Positions 16,355 through 26,557 of a stretch of 64,000 bases of DNA are shown in pieces. Below the pieces are notes generated by a model. The model was given only the letters and a program-made list of their open reading frames with translations, did no database searches and was not told the origin of the DNA. Made by a program: the position numbers and the translations under genes. The stretch covers positions 35,433-99,432 of the forward strand of contig CANKIK010000004.1 in assembly GCA_947481985.1 (NCBI GenBank), in the 5' to 3' direction. Origin of the DNA: QWOP01 sp003669605 (GTDB lineage Bacteria; Planctomycetota; Planctomycetia; Pirellulales; UBA1268). Within the stretch, counting starts at the first letter, position 1; every line of letters begins with the position of its first letter.

Positions 16355-18604
16355 ATGGACCTGCCGATGTACGAGTCTGATGTCGCGGCGACATTGATCG
16401 ATTTGCTGCAACTGCGGGCAGCGAGTGCCGCGGCCACATGTGGCTACGCCTACTATGCCGACGACGGCAATCGCCTCACGCTGCCGGTCGATGCGCTCGA
16501 ACGCCGGGCCCGCGCCATCGGGGCGGCGCTGCAGCGGGTGAGTCGGCCCGGCGATCGCGCACTGCTGGCTTACCCGCCCGGTCTTGACTTCATTTCAGCA
16601 TTCTTCGGCTGCGTTTTCGCCGGCGTGATGCCCGTCCCGACGACGTATCCCAAGCCGCGACGGCTCACGCCCCGCCTGTCGGCGATCGCCGCAGATTGTC
16701 AGGCAACACTGACGCTCACCAACGCCCAGACATTGGCAACACTCGACCAGGCGAGAACCTCGCCGGAACTGGCGGCACTCGACTGGATCGCTACGGATCG
16801 GGTGCCAGACAGCTCCGCGGCCGACTGGCGCCGCCCCGGGACCAGCGCCGACGACTTGGCGTTTCTGCAATACACGTCCGGTTCGACGAGCCAGCCGAAG
16901 GGCGTGGCAGTCACCCACCGAAACCTGATGCACAATTTGGAAGCGATCCGACAAGGGTTCGACATTCCGGGCAGTTACGCCGCGGGGATCCAGCCGATCG
17001 GCGTGTCGTGGCTGCCTTCCTATCACGACATGGGGCTCATTGGCGGCATTTTAAACACGCTTTACAGTGGTTTTCAGACGGTGCTGATCTCGCCGGCGTC
17101 GTTCCTCCAGCGGCCGCTGAACTGGCTGCGTGCGATAACCGTCGAGCGCGGCACGATCATCGGCGCCCCAAACTTTGCCTACGACTTGTGCGTTGCGCAG
17201 ATCACTGCCGAAGAGCGTGCCACGCTCGATTTGAGCAGTGTCCGGCTTGCGCTCTGTGCGGCCGAGCCTATCCGCGCGGAAACGCTTTCCCGGTTTGCCA
17301 ACACGTTTGCCGATTGCGGATTCCGCGGCGACGTCTTCTACCCGTGCTACGGGCTGGCCGAGTCGACACTTCTGGCCGCCGGCCCGCGGGGACCAGTCCG
17401 CCCGAAAGCCAAAACTGTGAGCCGGGCGGCGCTGGCCAAAAACGAAGCCCTGTCCGCCGGAGGTGATGGCCCGCACGTGCAGAAGCTCGTTGGCTGCGGC
17501 AACGGTCTGATCGGGCAGGAAATCGCGATCGTCGATCCCGACAGCCAGCGCAGGCTGCCGGATGATACTGTTGGCGAAATCTGGATCACCGGCCCGAGCG
17601 TCGCTCAAGGATATTGGAATCGGGCCGACGATACGGAAGCTGTTTTTCGAGCGAAGATCGCCGATGAACTCGGCCCACCGCATCTGCGTTCGGGGGATCT
17701 CGGGTTTCTCAGCGACGGCGAGCTGTACGTCACAGGCCGACTGAAGGATGTCATCATCATTCGCGGCCGAAACCACTATCCGCACGACATCGAATTGACG
17801 GCGTGGCTCGCTCACGGCGCGATGCTACCCGATTGCGCCGCGGCATTCGCCGTCGAAGCAGACGGGCAAGAGGGGCTGGTCGTTGTTGGGGAAATCGACC
17901 GGCATCAGCAAAGCGACGACTGGCCGTCCGCCTTTCGCGCCATCCGTCTGGCTGTGATCGCCGAGCATGAACTCGATCCCCGCGCAATCGTCCTCATCCG
18001 TCAGGCGAGCTTACCGCGAACGACGAGCGGCAAGATTCAGCGATCGCTTTGCCGTGCACACTTCTTGGAAGGCACACTCAATGTCGTCGCTCAATGGTCA
18101 GTCACCAATCAATCCGTGGACGATTCCGAACAGTCGCTGCGGTTGCGTTTCGATCCGAATACGGACCGCATCGCCATTCCTCACGATGGTCTGACCGCTA
18201 GCGAAACCGACCGGCTGGCCGAGCGGATTGAGGCCCGGTTACTGGACTGGCTCGTGGCGCGGTCGGATCTGCCTTCCGGAGACGTCGACCGGCAGAAGCC
18301 ATTTGCCGAATACGGCGTTGATTCGCTCGCCGCGGTCGAACTCAGCGCTGACCTGGAACGCTGGCTCCAGGTGCCGATCCCCGCGATCGCTGCCTGGAAT
18401 TACCCGACACCCGAATCGCTCGCGCGTTTTCTCGCTGAGCAGGCTGCCGCCGCGCACGCGCCGGCTTCCCAGCCAGACGGGCTGCCACCTGATTTCGGAA
18501 TCACGGAGTTCGAAACTCTCCTTGCCGAGATCGAACAGTTGAGCGATCACGATGCTCGCGACGCACTCCGCGATCAGGCTCCGAACGCCGAAGCGCGGCG
18601 TTGA
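16355..18604 (+). CDS. Fatty acyl-AMP ligase fused to an acyl carrier protein
   Basis: A 749-residue two-domain protein. The adenylation domain (about 1-580) has the AMP-binding loop LQYTSGSTSQPKGVAVTH, the A5-like motif FYPCYGLAESTLL, the A7-like motif HLRSGDLGFL and the Lys-containing end RTTSGKIQR. The stretch LPSYHDMGLIGGILNTLYSG is typical of FAAL enzymes, which make acyl-AMP and pass it to a carrier rather than to CoA. The acyl carrier domain follows (about 620-700), with the phosphopantetheine Ser657 in YGVDSLAAVEL. I infer that it loads a fatty acyl starter for the synthase encoded 151 bp downstream. The ATG at 16355 matches the expected FAAL N terminus; a second ATG at 16367 is possible. 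The 4'-phosphopantetheinyl transferase must be encoded elsewhere. Confidence 0.92.
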   Translation: MDLPMYESDVAATLIDLLQLRAASAAATCGYAYYADDGNRLTLPVDALERRARAIGAALQRVSRPGDRALLAYPPGLDFISAFFGCVFAGVMPVPTTYPKPRRLTPRLSAIAADCQATLTLTNAQTLATLDQARTSPELAALDWIATDRVPDSSAADWRRPGTSADDLAFLQYTSGSTSQPKGVAVTHRNLMHNLEAIRQGFDIPGSYAAGIQPIGVSWLPSYHDMGLIGGILNTLYSGFQTVLISPASFLQRPLNWLRAITVERGTIIGAPNFAYDLCVAQITAEERATLDLSSVRLALCAAEPIRAETLSRFANTFADCGFRGDVFYPCYGLAESTLLAAGPRGPVRPKAKTVSRAALAKNEALSAGGDGPHVQKLVGCGNGLIGQEIAIVDPDSQRRLPDDTVGEIWITGPSVAQGYWNRADDTEAVFRAKIADELGPPHLRSGDLGFLSDGELYVTGRLKDVIIIRGRNHYPHDIELTAWLAHGAMLPDCAAAFAVEADGQEGLVVVGEIDRHQQSDDWPSAFRAIRLAVIAEHELDPRAIVLIRQASLPRTTSGKIQRSLCRAHFLEGTLNVVAQWSVTNQSVDDSEQSLRLRFDPNTDRIAIPHDGLTASETDRLAERIEARLLDWLVARSDLPSGDVDRQKPFAEYGVDSLAAVELSADLERWLQVPIPAIAAWNYPTPESLARFLAEQAAAAHAPASQPDGLPPDFGITEFETLLAEIEQLSDHDARDALRDQAPNAEARR

Positions 18605-18755
18605 ACGCCTCGACAAACTTCGCAATCGCGTCAGTCGCGTCAGATCGTGACGTATGGCGGGGCTCCGTGATTCCCATAGACTTGCGGCGTTCATTGAATG
18701 CCCTGCCCGGCACGACGGTGCGGCCCCCTCCCCCGAGAATCCGCTTCGATTGCCT

Positions 18756-21700
18756 ATGAGCCATGTACAAAAGCGCCTCGCCAATCTCACGCCTGACAAA
18801 CTGCGCCTTCTCGAGCAGCGGTTGAGCACGAAGAGTGAGGTTGCCGAGCCGATTGCGATTGTCGGCATGTCCTGCCGTTTTTCCGGCGCCGCGAATCTGG
18901 ACGACTATTGGCGTGTCATCTCGGAGGGCATCGACGCCACTGGCGAGATTCCAGCCAGTCGCTGGAATGTAGACGCTTTCTTCGATCCGACCGGCGAACA
19001 GGTCGGAAAGATGTCGGTGCGAAACGCTGGGATGGTGGCCGACGTCGATAAATTCGATGCCGCGTTCTTCGGAATCTCACCGCGCGAAGCCAGTCGCATG
19101 GATCCGCAACAGCGGCTCCTGCTCGAAGTCGCCTGGGAGGCGCTCGAGGTCGCCGGACTGGCGCCCGATCGCGTCTCCGGCTCCGCGACGGGAGTCTTCA
19201 TCGGGATCGGAGGAACAGACTATTCCAAGATCCATACGCAGGACGAAAATTACTTCCGCTACATCGATGCCCACGTCGGAACGGGCAACGCGCTGAGTAT
19301 CGCCGCCAATCGCCTGTCCTATGTGCTTGACCTGCGTGGCCCCAGCGTGGCATTGGACTCGGCCTGCTCGTCGAGCACGTTTGGCATTCACACCGCGGTG
19401 CAGAGCCTGCGAAATCGCGAATGTGATGCGGCGCTCGCGGGCGGAGTCAATCTGATTCTCTCTCCCGAAACGACCATTGCGTTCTCCAAAGCGCACATGT
19501 TGTCACCCGATGGCCGGTGTCGCCCGTTCGACGCGGCCGCCAACGGCTATGTGCGCGGCGAAGGGTGCGCTCTTCTGGTCCTCAAGCGGCTGACCGACGC
19601 AACCCGCGATGGGGATCACGTGCTGGCGATCATCCGCGCCAGTGCCGTCAACCAGGACGGCCGCACGTCCGGCATCACGGCCCCGAACGGGCGTTCGCAA
19701 CAGGCGGTCATTCGCGCAGCGCTTGCGCAGGCAAGGTGGACGCCTGATCGCCTCAGCTTTCTCGAAGCGCACGGCACCGCGACGCCGCTGGGCGACCCGA
19801 TCGAGCTGGAGGCCCTCTCGCAGGTCTTTCGTCGTAGCGGGCCTGATGATCACCCGTGTTATGTCGGTTCGGTAAAGGGCAACATTGGCCACACCGAGAC
19901 GGTCTCGGGCGTCGCGGGAATCATCAAGGTCGTGCTGATGATGCGGCACCGGCTGGTACCAGCCCAACTTCATTTCCAAACGCTCAACCCGCACGTTTCG
20001 CTCGACGACTCGCGTCTCGCGGTTCCCACTCAGTCAATCGATTGGCAGAGCAACGGACAGCCACGCGCTGCCGGCGTCAGTTCCTTCGGATTCGGCGGAA
20101 CCAACACGCACATTCTCATCGAGGAGGCGCACGCGCAGGCCCCGGAGGAAGAGTTCAAGGATCGGCCTCGCCATCTGTTGGCGCTGTCGGCGAAGTCCGA
20201 GGTGGCACTGTCGAGGCTGGTGGGAAGCTACGTGAAGCGGATCGACGAACAAACCCATGCCGCGGTTGCCGACGTCTGCTACTCCGCCAACAGCGGACGC
20301 TGTCACTTTCATCATCGGCTAGCAATTGTCGCAGCAAACACAAAGGAATTGCGAAGCCAACTCGGGGCTGTTGCCGAGGGCCAACATCCCAAGGGGGTCC
20401 GGAGACGGCAGTCCAAGGCGGCTACCTCGTTACGAACGGCCTTTCTCTTCACCGGCCAAGGTTCGCAATACGTCGGCATGGGCCGCCTCTTGTACCAGAC
20501 GCAGCCGACCTATCGCCGCGTGATCGTGCAATGTGATGAGATTCTGCGGCCGCTCTTGCCGCAGACTCTGTTGTCGGTGATCTATCCGGACAATGGGGAC
20601 GAATCCCCGCTCGACGAAACGGCGTACACGCAGCCTGCCCTCTTCGCCCACGAATATGCCTTAGCGACGCTGTGGCGATCGTGGGGCATCGAGCCGGCGG
20701 TCGTGCTCGGACACAGCGTCGGCGAATATGTCGCCGCGTGCGTGGCGGGGGTCTTCAGTCTCGAACACGGACTGACGCTCATCGCTCACCGCGCCAGGTT
20801 GATGCAGCAGTTGCCGCGAAACGGTCACATGGCCGTTGTCTTCGCCGATACCGCGCGGGTGCGGCAGGCATTGCCGGAAGTCGTTTCAATCGCTGCCATG
20901 AACGGGCCAGACAACACCGTGATCTCGGGTCCTCGAGACGCGATTGAGACGGTGATCGAACAACTCGCTTTGGACGGGATTCGCTCCCAGGCATTGTCAG
21001 TATCGCATGCCTTCCATTCTCACTTAATGGAGCCAATGCTCGATGACTTTGAAGCCTTTGCGGCAACCTTACGGTTTCATTCGCCGCAGATCCCGCTGAT
21101 CTCCAATCTCACCGGCGCTCTCCTTGATGGGGCCCCAGGCGCAGACTATTGGCGAGGGCATGTCCGCAACCCGGTTCGGTTCGCGGAGGGGATCGCGGCG
21201 ATCAGCGCCATGGACATGCAGGCTGTTCTTGAAATCGGACCGACCGCGAGTTTAACGGGAATGGCACGTCGCTGTCTCCCCGACTCCCAAGCCGCGTGGC
21301 TGCCTTCTCTCCGAAAAGGGCACGACGATTGGGAGGTCATGCTGTCGAGCTTGGCCGAGCTGTACACACTTGGTGCCAAAGTCGATTGGATGGGCTTTGA
21401 TCGGGATTGGCCGCGACGCAAGGTGATCCTGCCAACATATCCCTTTGAGAAGACGCGGCACTGGTTTGACGCGGTTGATCCGATTCGCCGTTCGGGATCG
21501 GGTGCCCAGGGGCCGTCGATTCATCCGCTCCTTGGCGCTCGGGTTCGAGCCGCACTGAACAGTACCATTTTTGAAGTGCGGCTCAGCGGCCAGTCGCCGG
21601 AGTACCTCGTCGATCACCAGGTGCAGGGGGCGCCGGTGGTGCCCGCCGCGGCCTATCTGGAGCAGGCGCTGGCAGCCGCAGATCAGTGTTTCGGTGCCGG

Positions 21701-24700
21701 CAATCATGCCGTCGCCGATGCTTCGTTTCAGCAAGCGATGTTTCTGCCTGCGGGCACATCCCGAATCGTTCAGGTGACGGTGTCATCGGAGCAGGGGGGC
21801 GAGCGGACGTTTGAAGTGTCGAGCATTCCAGCTGACACCGAACACGTGGCGGCCCCCTGGACCCTTCATGCCTGCGGCCGGCTGCAACACGCCGACACGG
21901 TGGCTCATGATTCACCGCCGTCGATCAATCTCGACGTGGTTCGCGGCGGCATCCACCAGCGAGTTGGACAGGTGGATTTCTATCGAAACATGGCCGCGCG
22001 CGGCCTCGCCTACGGGCCGACGTTTCGAGTGCTCGATAATCTCATGCGCGGCGACGATGACGCGCTTGCGGAGCTCAGCCTGCCAGCCGTGATCCGCCAG
22101 TCGATGAGCGCGTATCGCCTGCATCCGGCACTCGGCGACGCTCTGTTTCAGGCGACGGCCGGCGTGGTGCCATTGGAGGCGGACGGCTCGCACAGCGCCT
22201 TTACGTACATGCCTGCCGGCGTTCGGGCCGTGCGAATCTTTGGTCCATATCAGGACACGGCCTTCATCTATGCGGTGCGGAAATCGACAGCCGCGGTACC
22301 GAGTCCCGAAACCGTCGAAGCTGACGTTTCGCTGACCGATGAGACCGGGCGGGTGCTGATTCGATTCGATGGAGTACGCGTTCAACGGGTCGGCCGGTCG
22401 GCGGGCGAAAAGTCGATCGATGCTCGCGATTTGCTGTACCGCGTGAACTGGGTACCTGAGCCGATTGATTCACAGACAGCGGAACTCGGCAGCGACGCCG
22501 GATCCCAAGGCATCGCGACCTGGCTCGTGTTTGCCGATCGGCATGGAGTCGGCAGGGAATTGTCCGTGGCGATCGGGGACCAGTCGCGAGTCGTTGTCAT
22601 CACTCCGGGAGAGGAATTCGGCAAGGTGGCGGCGGAAAACGGCGCTGCAGTCGGCTATCAGATCGACCCGCTCAACGAGGATCACTACCGCCGCCTGTTT
22701 GAAGAAACCCTCGCATCCAAGGTGCGTGACCGGACGGCGATTGTCCATCTGTGGAGTCTGGATATCTCCGCGCCCGCTGGACCTGCGGCGCATGCGCTCG
22801 GTTGTGGCAGCGCTTTGCAGCTCGTCCGACAGGTCGCGCGACTGCGGATCGCGCGGCCGCCGGAACTGCTACTGGTCACTCGCGGTGCGCAGCAGGTGGG
22901 CGAGAGCGCGGGAGAGCTCGCCGTGGCTCAGGCGCCGCTCTGGGGGCTGGGCCGAGTCATTGCGCTTGAGCATCCCGACCTTTGCTGTCGGCTGGTCGAT
23001 CTCGATCCGGCTGGATTGCCGGCTGATGACGGCCGGCGGCTGATGAAGGAAATGGTCGTGAGATCGACGGAGGATCAGGTGGCGTATCGCCACGGCCGCA
23101 GTCATCTTGCCCGGTTGATTCGCACTCGCGAGATTTTGCCGAGCGGCGGCGGACGACCGAGGCATCAATCGATCCTTGATCGTGCCGGTCAGCCGTTCCG
23201 GTTACGGCTCCTGAAGCCAGGGAGCTTCGATGCCCTCCGGTTTGAACCCGTGGAACGCCGATCGCCGGCCGACGGCCAAGTTGAACTGGCGGTGCATGCC
23301 GCAGGCGCGAACTTCAGCGACGTCCTCAAAGTCATGGGGCTTTATCCCGGTCTCACCGACGCTGTTGTTCCGCTGGGCATTGAAGCGTCCGGTGTCGTGA
23401 CGGCTGTCGGAGCCAGCGTATCGCGGTTCAAGGTCGGCGACGAAGTTGTCGGCGTCGTACCCTACAGCTTCGCGTCACATGCACTGACGACCGAGTATGC
23501 ACTGACGCACAAGCCTATTGGCATCAGTCACGAGCAAGCCGCGACATTGCCGGTCACTTTCCTGACCGCCTCTTACGCGCTGAATTCGCTCGCGCATCTC
23601 TCACGCGGCGAGCGAGTGCTGATTCACGCCGCGGCAGGTGGCGTGGGCCTGGCTGCCATTCAAATCGCACAGCACGTCGGGGCCGAGGTGTTCGCCACAG
23701 CCGGCAGCGACGAAAAGCGAGAGTACCTCCGCCAGCTTGGTGTTCAGCACGTCTACAGCACGCGGACGCTCGAGTTTGCCGACAAGATCATGGAGGTCAC
23801 ACACCGCGAAGGCGTCGACGTGGTTCTCAACTCGTTGCCGGGTGATGCGATTTCCAAGAGCCTGAGCATTCTCCGCGCTTACGGGCGGTTTCTGGAGATT
23901 GGCAAGATCGACATCTACCAAAACCGCATGCTTGGTCTTCTGCCTTTCCAGGACAATCTTTCCTACTTCGCGATCGATCTTGATCGTATGCTGCGGCAGC
24001 GGCCGAGCGCTATCCAGGCGTTGTTCGCCGACCTGAGCGGGCACTTTTCCGCTGGTCACTTCCAGCCGTTGCCCTTGACGGTGTTTCCTGCTCACGATGT
24101 CGCCGGCGGGTTGCGGTTTCTGTCGCAGCGGAAGAACATCGGCAAAGTCGTCGTCTCATTCCCCCCCGATACGTTGCCGCGTGAAATCTCTCCGGGCACA
24201 GTCGAGTCGTCGCCGGCAGGCACGCGGATCCGGCCAGATGCGACATACCTGATCACGGGCGGGCTGGGAGCATTAGGCCTGCAGTCTGCGCAGTGGCTTG
24301 CGGCCCAGGGGGCACGCCACCTGGCGCTGCTGGCGCGCAGTGGCCCATCGTTGGAGGCCTCTGCTGCGATCGAGTTGCTGCGTCAGGGCGGGGTCGAAGT
24401 GGTGGCCTTACGCGGCGATGTCGCCGACGCGGACTCTTTGCAGGGAGCATGTGCGCAAATCCCCGCCCACTTCCCGGCATTGAGAGGCGTCATCCACGCC
24501 GCCGGCGTGCTCGCTGACGGAATCGTCTTCGACATGCCACTGGAACGGCTCGAGAAGGCGCTGGCGCCGAAAGTCAATGGAGCCTGGAATCTGCATCGTG
24601 CGACGCTCGATACACCGCTCGATTTCTTCGTGCTCTTCTCATCGGTCGCCAGTGTTTTCGGTTCGCCTGGTCAGGCGAACTATGCCGCTGGCAATGCATT

Positions 24701-26228
24701 CCTCGATACTCTGGCGGCCTACCGCCGCTCGCAGGGTCTGCCTGCCCTGGCCATCAATTGGGGTCCGTGGGCGGGCGCTGGAATGGCTGAGTCACTTCGG
24801 TCGCGCGGACTGACGCCGATTCCTCCGGCACTTGGTTTTGAAGTGCTGCAGGCTTTTCTCCAGACGCAAGCCACCACTGCCGTTGTCGCCAACGTGCACT
24901 GGAACGAGCTCGCTCGGCTATTTGCCGGCAAGACTCCGTCGCTTTTCGCCGATCTTTTCCCAGCCGAGGCCTCCGGCGAGCAGACGCCAGCCAGCGGCGT
25001 CGACGCCCTCCTTCGTCGGCAACTTCTCGAATCACCGCCGGCCGAACGGCAAGCCGTCATGCGCCAACATCTGACAGCTGAATTGTCTCGCATTATGGGT
25101 ATCAACCCAGAAGATCTCGATATCGAACAGCCGCTCAACTCGATCGGCATGGATTCGCTGATGGCGATGGAACTCAAAACCGTGCTGGAATCCCGCCTTG
25201 GCATCAGTGTCCCGATGGCGACGTTCTTTACGGGCCCGAGCGTGACCTCGCTGGCCGACGACGCCGTGAAGGAGATCGTCGGGGAGATGGCAGTCGGCGG
25301 CGATACCCACAGCGCACTGCCCGCAACAGCCTGGTCGCCGCTGGTGCTGCTCAAATCGGGCGGCCGCTTGCCGCCGCTGTTCTGTCTTCATCCCATTGGT
25401 GGCGATGTGCGGTGCTACCTGGAGATGGCACGCCACATTGGCGACGATCGCCCTCTTTACGCGGTGACCGCGCGTGGGCTCGACGAAGCACTGGCGCCGC
25501 ACGCCTCCCTGCCTGAAATGATGGCGGACTATTGCTCCGCCCTTCGTCGTCTGCAGCCGCGGGGGCCATATCATTTGGTCGGCTGGTCAACTGGCGGGAT
25601 ATACGCTTACGAACTTGCCCATCAGTTGATTTCGGCTGGCGACACCATTGGTCTTCTGGCCATGCTCGACACCCCGCTGCCGTCGGTGTTTGACGACCGT
25701 GATCTGAACGACGAAGCCCGGTTTCTCTGCGATTACGTTGAACTCTGCAACCATATTCTTGGCGCCACGATGGACGTCTCTTATGCGACCCTTCGGGCGA
25801 TGAGCCACGACGGCGCTTTGGAGGCGGCGTTGGCAGAGGCCCAGAAACACAACATGGCGCCGGCTGGTGCGTCCGTTGATTTCATCCGACGCTTCGTCGA
25901 AGTCGGTCGCGCGACGGTCCGGATCCTGCAACACCACACGCCGCCGGTCATCAAGCATCCGTTGCACTTGTATCTGCCCCAGGAGGACCACATCCTCGCT
26001 GGCATGACCGGCAAACAACTGGCAGCCGATCGGGGCTGGGGCAGTGATCTCACAAACCGCGTGACGATCCATCACTCCCCGGGCGATCATTTCAGCATGA
26101 TGACAGGCGCGAGAGTCGTCCGCCTCGCGCATCAGCTTCGGGAGCTCCTCCGCGCGGCGGACGATGCCGCTTCCGTCGGCGAAAAGGCCACACTGGCTGT
26201 GGATACACCGGCGCCACTCGCTCCATGA
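18756..26228 (+). CDS. Type I polyketide synthase, one fully reducing module with thioesterase
   Basis: A 2490-residue synthase. The domains, in order, are: KS (about 31-455, Cys204 in DSACSSS, His in EAHGTATPLGDP and KGNIGHTE); AT (about 560-880, Ser654 in GHSVGEY, with HAFH, the malonyl-CoA signature); DH (about 920-1210, His954 in DHQVQGAPVVP, Asp in GDALFQ); a structural pseudo-KR (about 1230-1470); ER (about 1475-1785, HAAAGGVGLAAIQ); KR (about 1828-2010, TGGLGALG, Tyr1976 in NYAAGN); ACP (Ser2134 in GMDSL); and TE (Ser2278 in GWSTGG, Asp in LDTPLP, His in GDHFSMM). All catalytic residues appear intact, so each extension should give a saturated two-carbon unit. The KR has LAD where B-type domains have LDD. 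The start at 18756 is the first ATG giving the usual short KS leader. It probably works with the upstream acyl-AMP ligase; whether it acts once or iteratively is not determined. Confidence 0.95.
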   Translation: MSHVQKRLANLTPDKLRLLEQRLSTKSEVAEPIAIVGMSCRFSGAANLDDYWRVISEGIDATGEIPASRWNVDAFFDPTGEQVGKMSVRNAGMVADVDKFDAAFFGISPREASRMDPQQRLLLEVAWEALEVAGLAPDRVSGSATGVFIGIGGTDYSKIHTQDENYFRYIDAHVGTGNALSIAANRLSYVLDLRGPSVALDSACSSSTFGIHTAVQSLRNRECDAALAGGVNLILSPETTIAFSKAHMLSPDGRCRPFDAAANGYVRGEGCALLVLKRLTDATRDGDHVLAIIRASAVNQDGRTSGITAPNGRSQQAVIRAALAQARWTPDRLSFLEAHGTATPLGDPIELEALSQVFRRSGPDDHPCYVGSVKGNIGHTETVSGVAGIIKVVLMMRHRLVPAQLHFQTLNPHVSLDDSRLAVPTQSIDWQSNGQPRAAGVSSFGFGGTNTHILIEEAHAQAPEEEFKDRPRHLLALSAKSEVALSRLVGSYVKRIDEQTHAAVADVCYSANSGRCHFHHRLAIVAANTKELRSQLGAVAEGQHPKGVRRRQSKAATSLRTAFLFTGQGSQYVGMGRLLYQTQPTYRRVIVQCDEILRPLLPQTLLSVIYPDNGDESPLDETAYTQPALFAHEYALATLWRSWGIEPAVVLGHSVGEYVAACVAGVFSLEHGLTLIAHRARLMQQLPRNGHMAVVFADTARVRQALPEVVSIAAMNGPDNTVISGPRDAIETVIEQLALDGIRSQALSVSHAFHSHLMEPMLDDFEAFAATLRFHSPQIPLISNLTGALLDGAPGADYWRGHVRNPVRFAEGIAAISAMDMQAVLEIGPTASLTGMARRCLPDSQAAWLPSLRKGHDDWEVMLSSLAELYTLGAKVDWMGFDRDWPRRKVILPTYPFEKTRHWFDAVDPIRRSGSGAQGPSIHPLLGARVRAALNSTIFEVRLSGQSPEYLVDHQVQGAPVVPAAAYLEQALAAADQCFGAGNHAVADASFQQAMFLPAGTSRIVQVTVSSEQGGERTFEVSSIPADTEHVAAPWTLHACGRLQHADTVAHDSPPSINLDVVRGGIHQRVGQVDFYRNMAARGLAYGPTFRVLDNLMRGDDDALAELSLPAVIRQSMSAYRLHPALGDALFQATAGVVPLEADGSHSAFTYMPAGVRAVRIFGPYQDTAFIYAVRKSTAAVPSPETVEADVSLTDETGRVLIRFDGVRVQRVGRSAGEKSIDARDLLYRVNWVPEPIDSQTAELGSDAGSQGIATWLVFADRHGVGRELSVAIGDQSRVVVITPGEEFGKVAAENGAAVGYQIDPLNEDHYRRLFEETLASKVRDRTAIVHLWSLDISAPAGPAAHALGCGSALQLVRQVARLRIARPPELLLVTRGAQQVGESAGELAVAQAPLWGLGRVIALEHPDLCCRLVDLDPAGLPADDGRRLMKEMVVRSTEDQVAYRHGRSHLARLIRTREILPSGGGRPRHQSILDRAGQPFRLRLLKPGSFDALRFEPVERRSPADGQVELAVHAAGANFSDVLKVMGLYPGLTDAVVPLGIEASGVVTAVGASVSRFKVGDEVVGVVPYSFASHALTTEYALTHKPIGISHEQAATLPVTFLTASYALNSLAHLSRGERVLIHAAAGGVGLAAIQIAQHVGAEVFATAGSDEKREYLRQLGVQHVYSTRTLEFADKIMEVTHREGVDVVLNSLPGDAISKSLSILRAYGRFLEIGKIDIYQNRMLGLLPFQDNLSYFAIDLDRMLRQRPSAIQALFADLSGHFSAGHFQPLPLTVFPAHDVAGGLRFLSQRKNIGKVVVSFPPDTLPREISPGTVESSPAGTRIRPDATYLITGGLGALGLQSAQWLAAQGARHLALLARSGPSLEASAAIELLRQGGVEVVALRGDVADADSLQGACAQIPAHFPALRGVIHAAGVLADGIVFDMPLERLEKALAPKVNGAWNLHRATLDTPLDFFVLFSSVASVFGSPGQANYAAGNAFLDTLAAYRRSQGLPALAINWGPWAGAGMAESLRSRGLTPIPPALGFEVLQAFLQTQATTAVVANVHWNELARLFAGKTPSLFADLFPAEASGEQTPASGVDALLRRQLLESPPAERQAVMRQHLTAELSRIMGINPEDLDIEQPLNSIGMDSLMAMELKTVLESRLGISVPMATFFTGPSVTSLADDAVKEIVGEMAVGGDTHSALPATAWSPLVLLKSGGRLPPLFCLHPIGGDVRCYLEMARHIGDDRPLYAVTARGLDEALAPHASLPEMMADYCSALRRLQPRGPYHLVGWSTGGIYAYELAHQLISAGDTIGLLAMLDTPLPSVFDDRDLNDEARFLCDYVELCNHILGATMDVSYATLRAMSHDGALEAALAEAQKHNMAPAGASVDFIRRFVEVGRATVRILQHHTPPVIKHPLHLYLPQEDHILAGMTGKQLAADRGWGSDLTNRVTIHHSPGDHFSMMTGARVVRLAHQLRELLRAADDAASVGEKATLAVDTPAPLAP

Positions 26229-26350
26229 GTCAGCCTTGTCGCTGGGCGCCAATACCCCGTCTTCTCCTTTCGAAAGATTCAATGAGCCAGGAAACCGACC
26301 TCGGACTGATTTCCGGCCGATTTCAGGTAGACTTCCCCCGCCGGGTCGAG

Positions 26351-26380
26351 GGGCCTTGCGACGGGGCGTCGCAAGGCCTC
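26351..26380 (+). repeat. Perfect 11-bp inverted repeat overlapping the tRNA-like 5' end
   Basis: GGCCTTGCGAC (26352-26362) and GTCGCAAGGCC (26368-26378) form a perfect 11-bp stem around a GGGGC loop. It overlaps the acceptor strand of the tRNA-like sequence and would compete with tRNA folding. It could be a terminator for the synthase gene or an inserted palindrome. Confidence 0.75.
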
Positions 26381-26445
26381 GTCAGCCTGGTGAGAGCGCT
26401 TGGTTTGCGACCAGGACGTCGAAGGTTCGAATCCTTTCGCCCCGA
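26362..26445 (+). pseudogene. tRNA-Pro-like remnant (anticodon position TGC, disrupted D arm)
   Basis: The acceptor strands CGGGGCG (26362-26368) and CGCCCCG (26438-26444) pair fully, followed by A as discriminator. The anticodon arm CTTGG-TTTGCGA-CCAGG and the T arm GAAGG-TTCGAAT-CCTTT are intact. The C1-G72 pair, A73 and the anticodon stem closely resemble bacterial tRNA-Pro(UGG), whose loop would read TTTGGGA. Here position 36 is C, giving UGC. The D-arm 5' strand is replaced by about nine extra bases, making 84 nt instead of about 75. I read it as a damaged tRNA-Pro gene, possibly an old integration site. A functional odd tRNA cannot be excluded. Confidence 0.55.
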
Positions 26446-26557
26446 TTCGGTGTAAGGCTTTCAACAAGGCATTTCGGCGATCAACCCCGGATCGCTGGCG
26501 GATCTCCGAGAAGGCTCGGCGCTGCACCTCACTTTCGAAGGTGCGATTTCCAAGGGG

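Noticed and set aside
26362..26445. A normal functional tRNA-Ala (UGC)
   Set aside because: The body lacks the G3-U70 pair needed for alanine identity, the D arm is disrupted and the whole resembles tRNA-Pro. Kept as a tRNA-Pro-like remnant.
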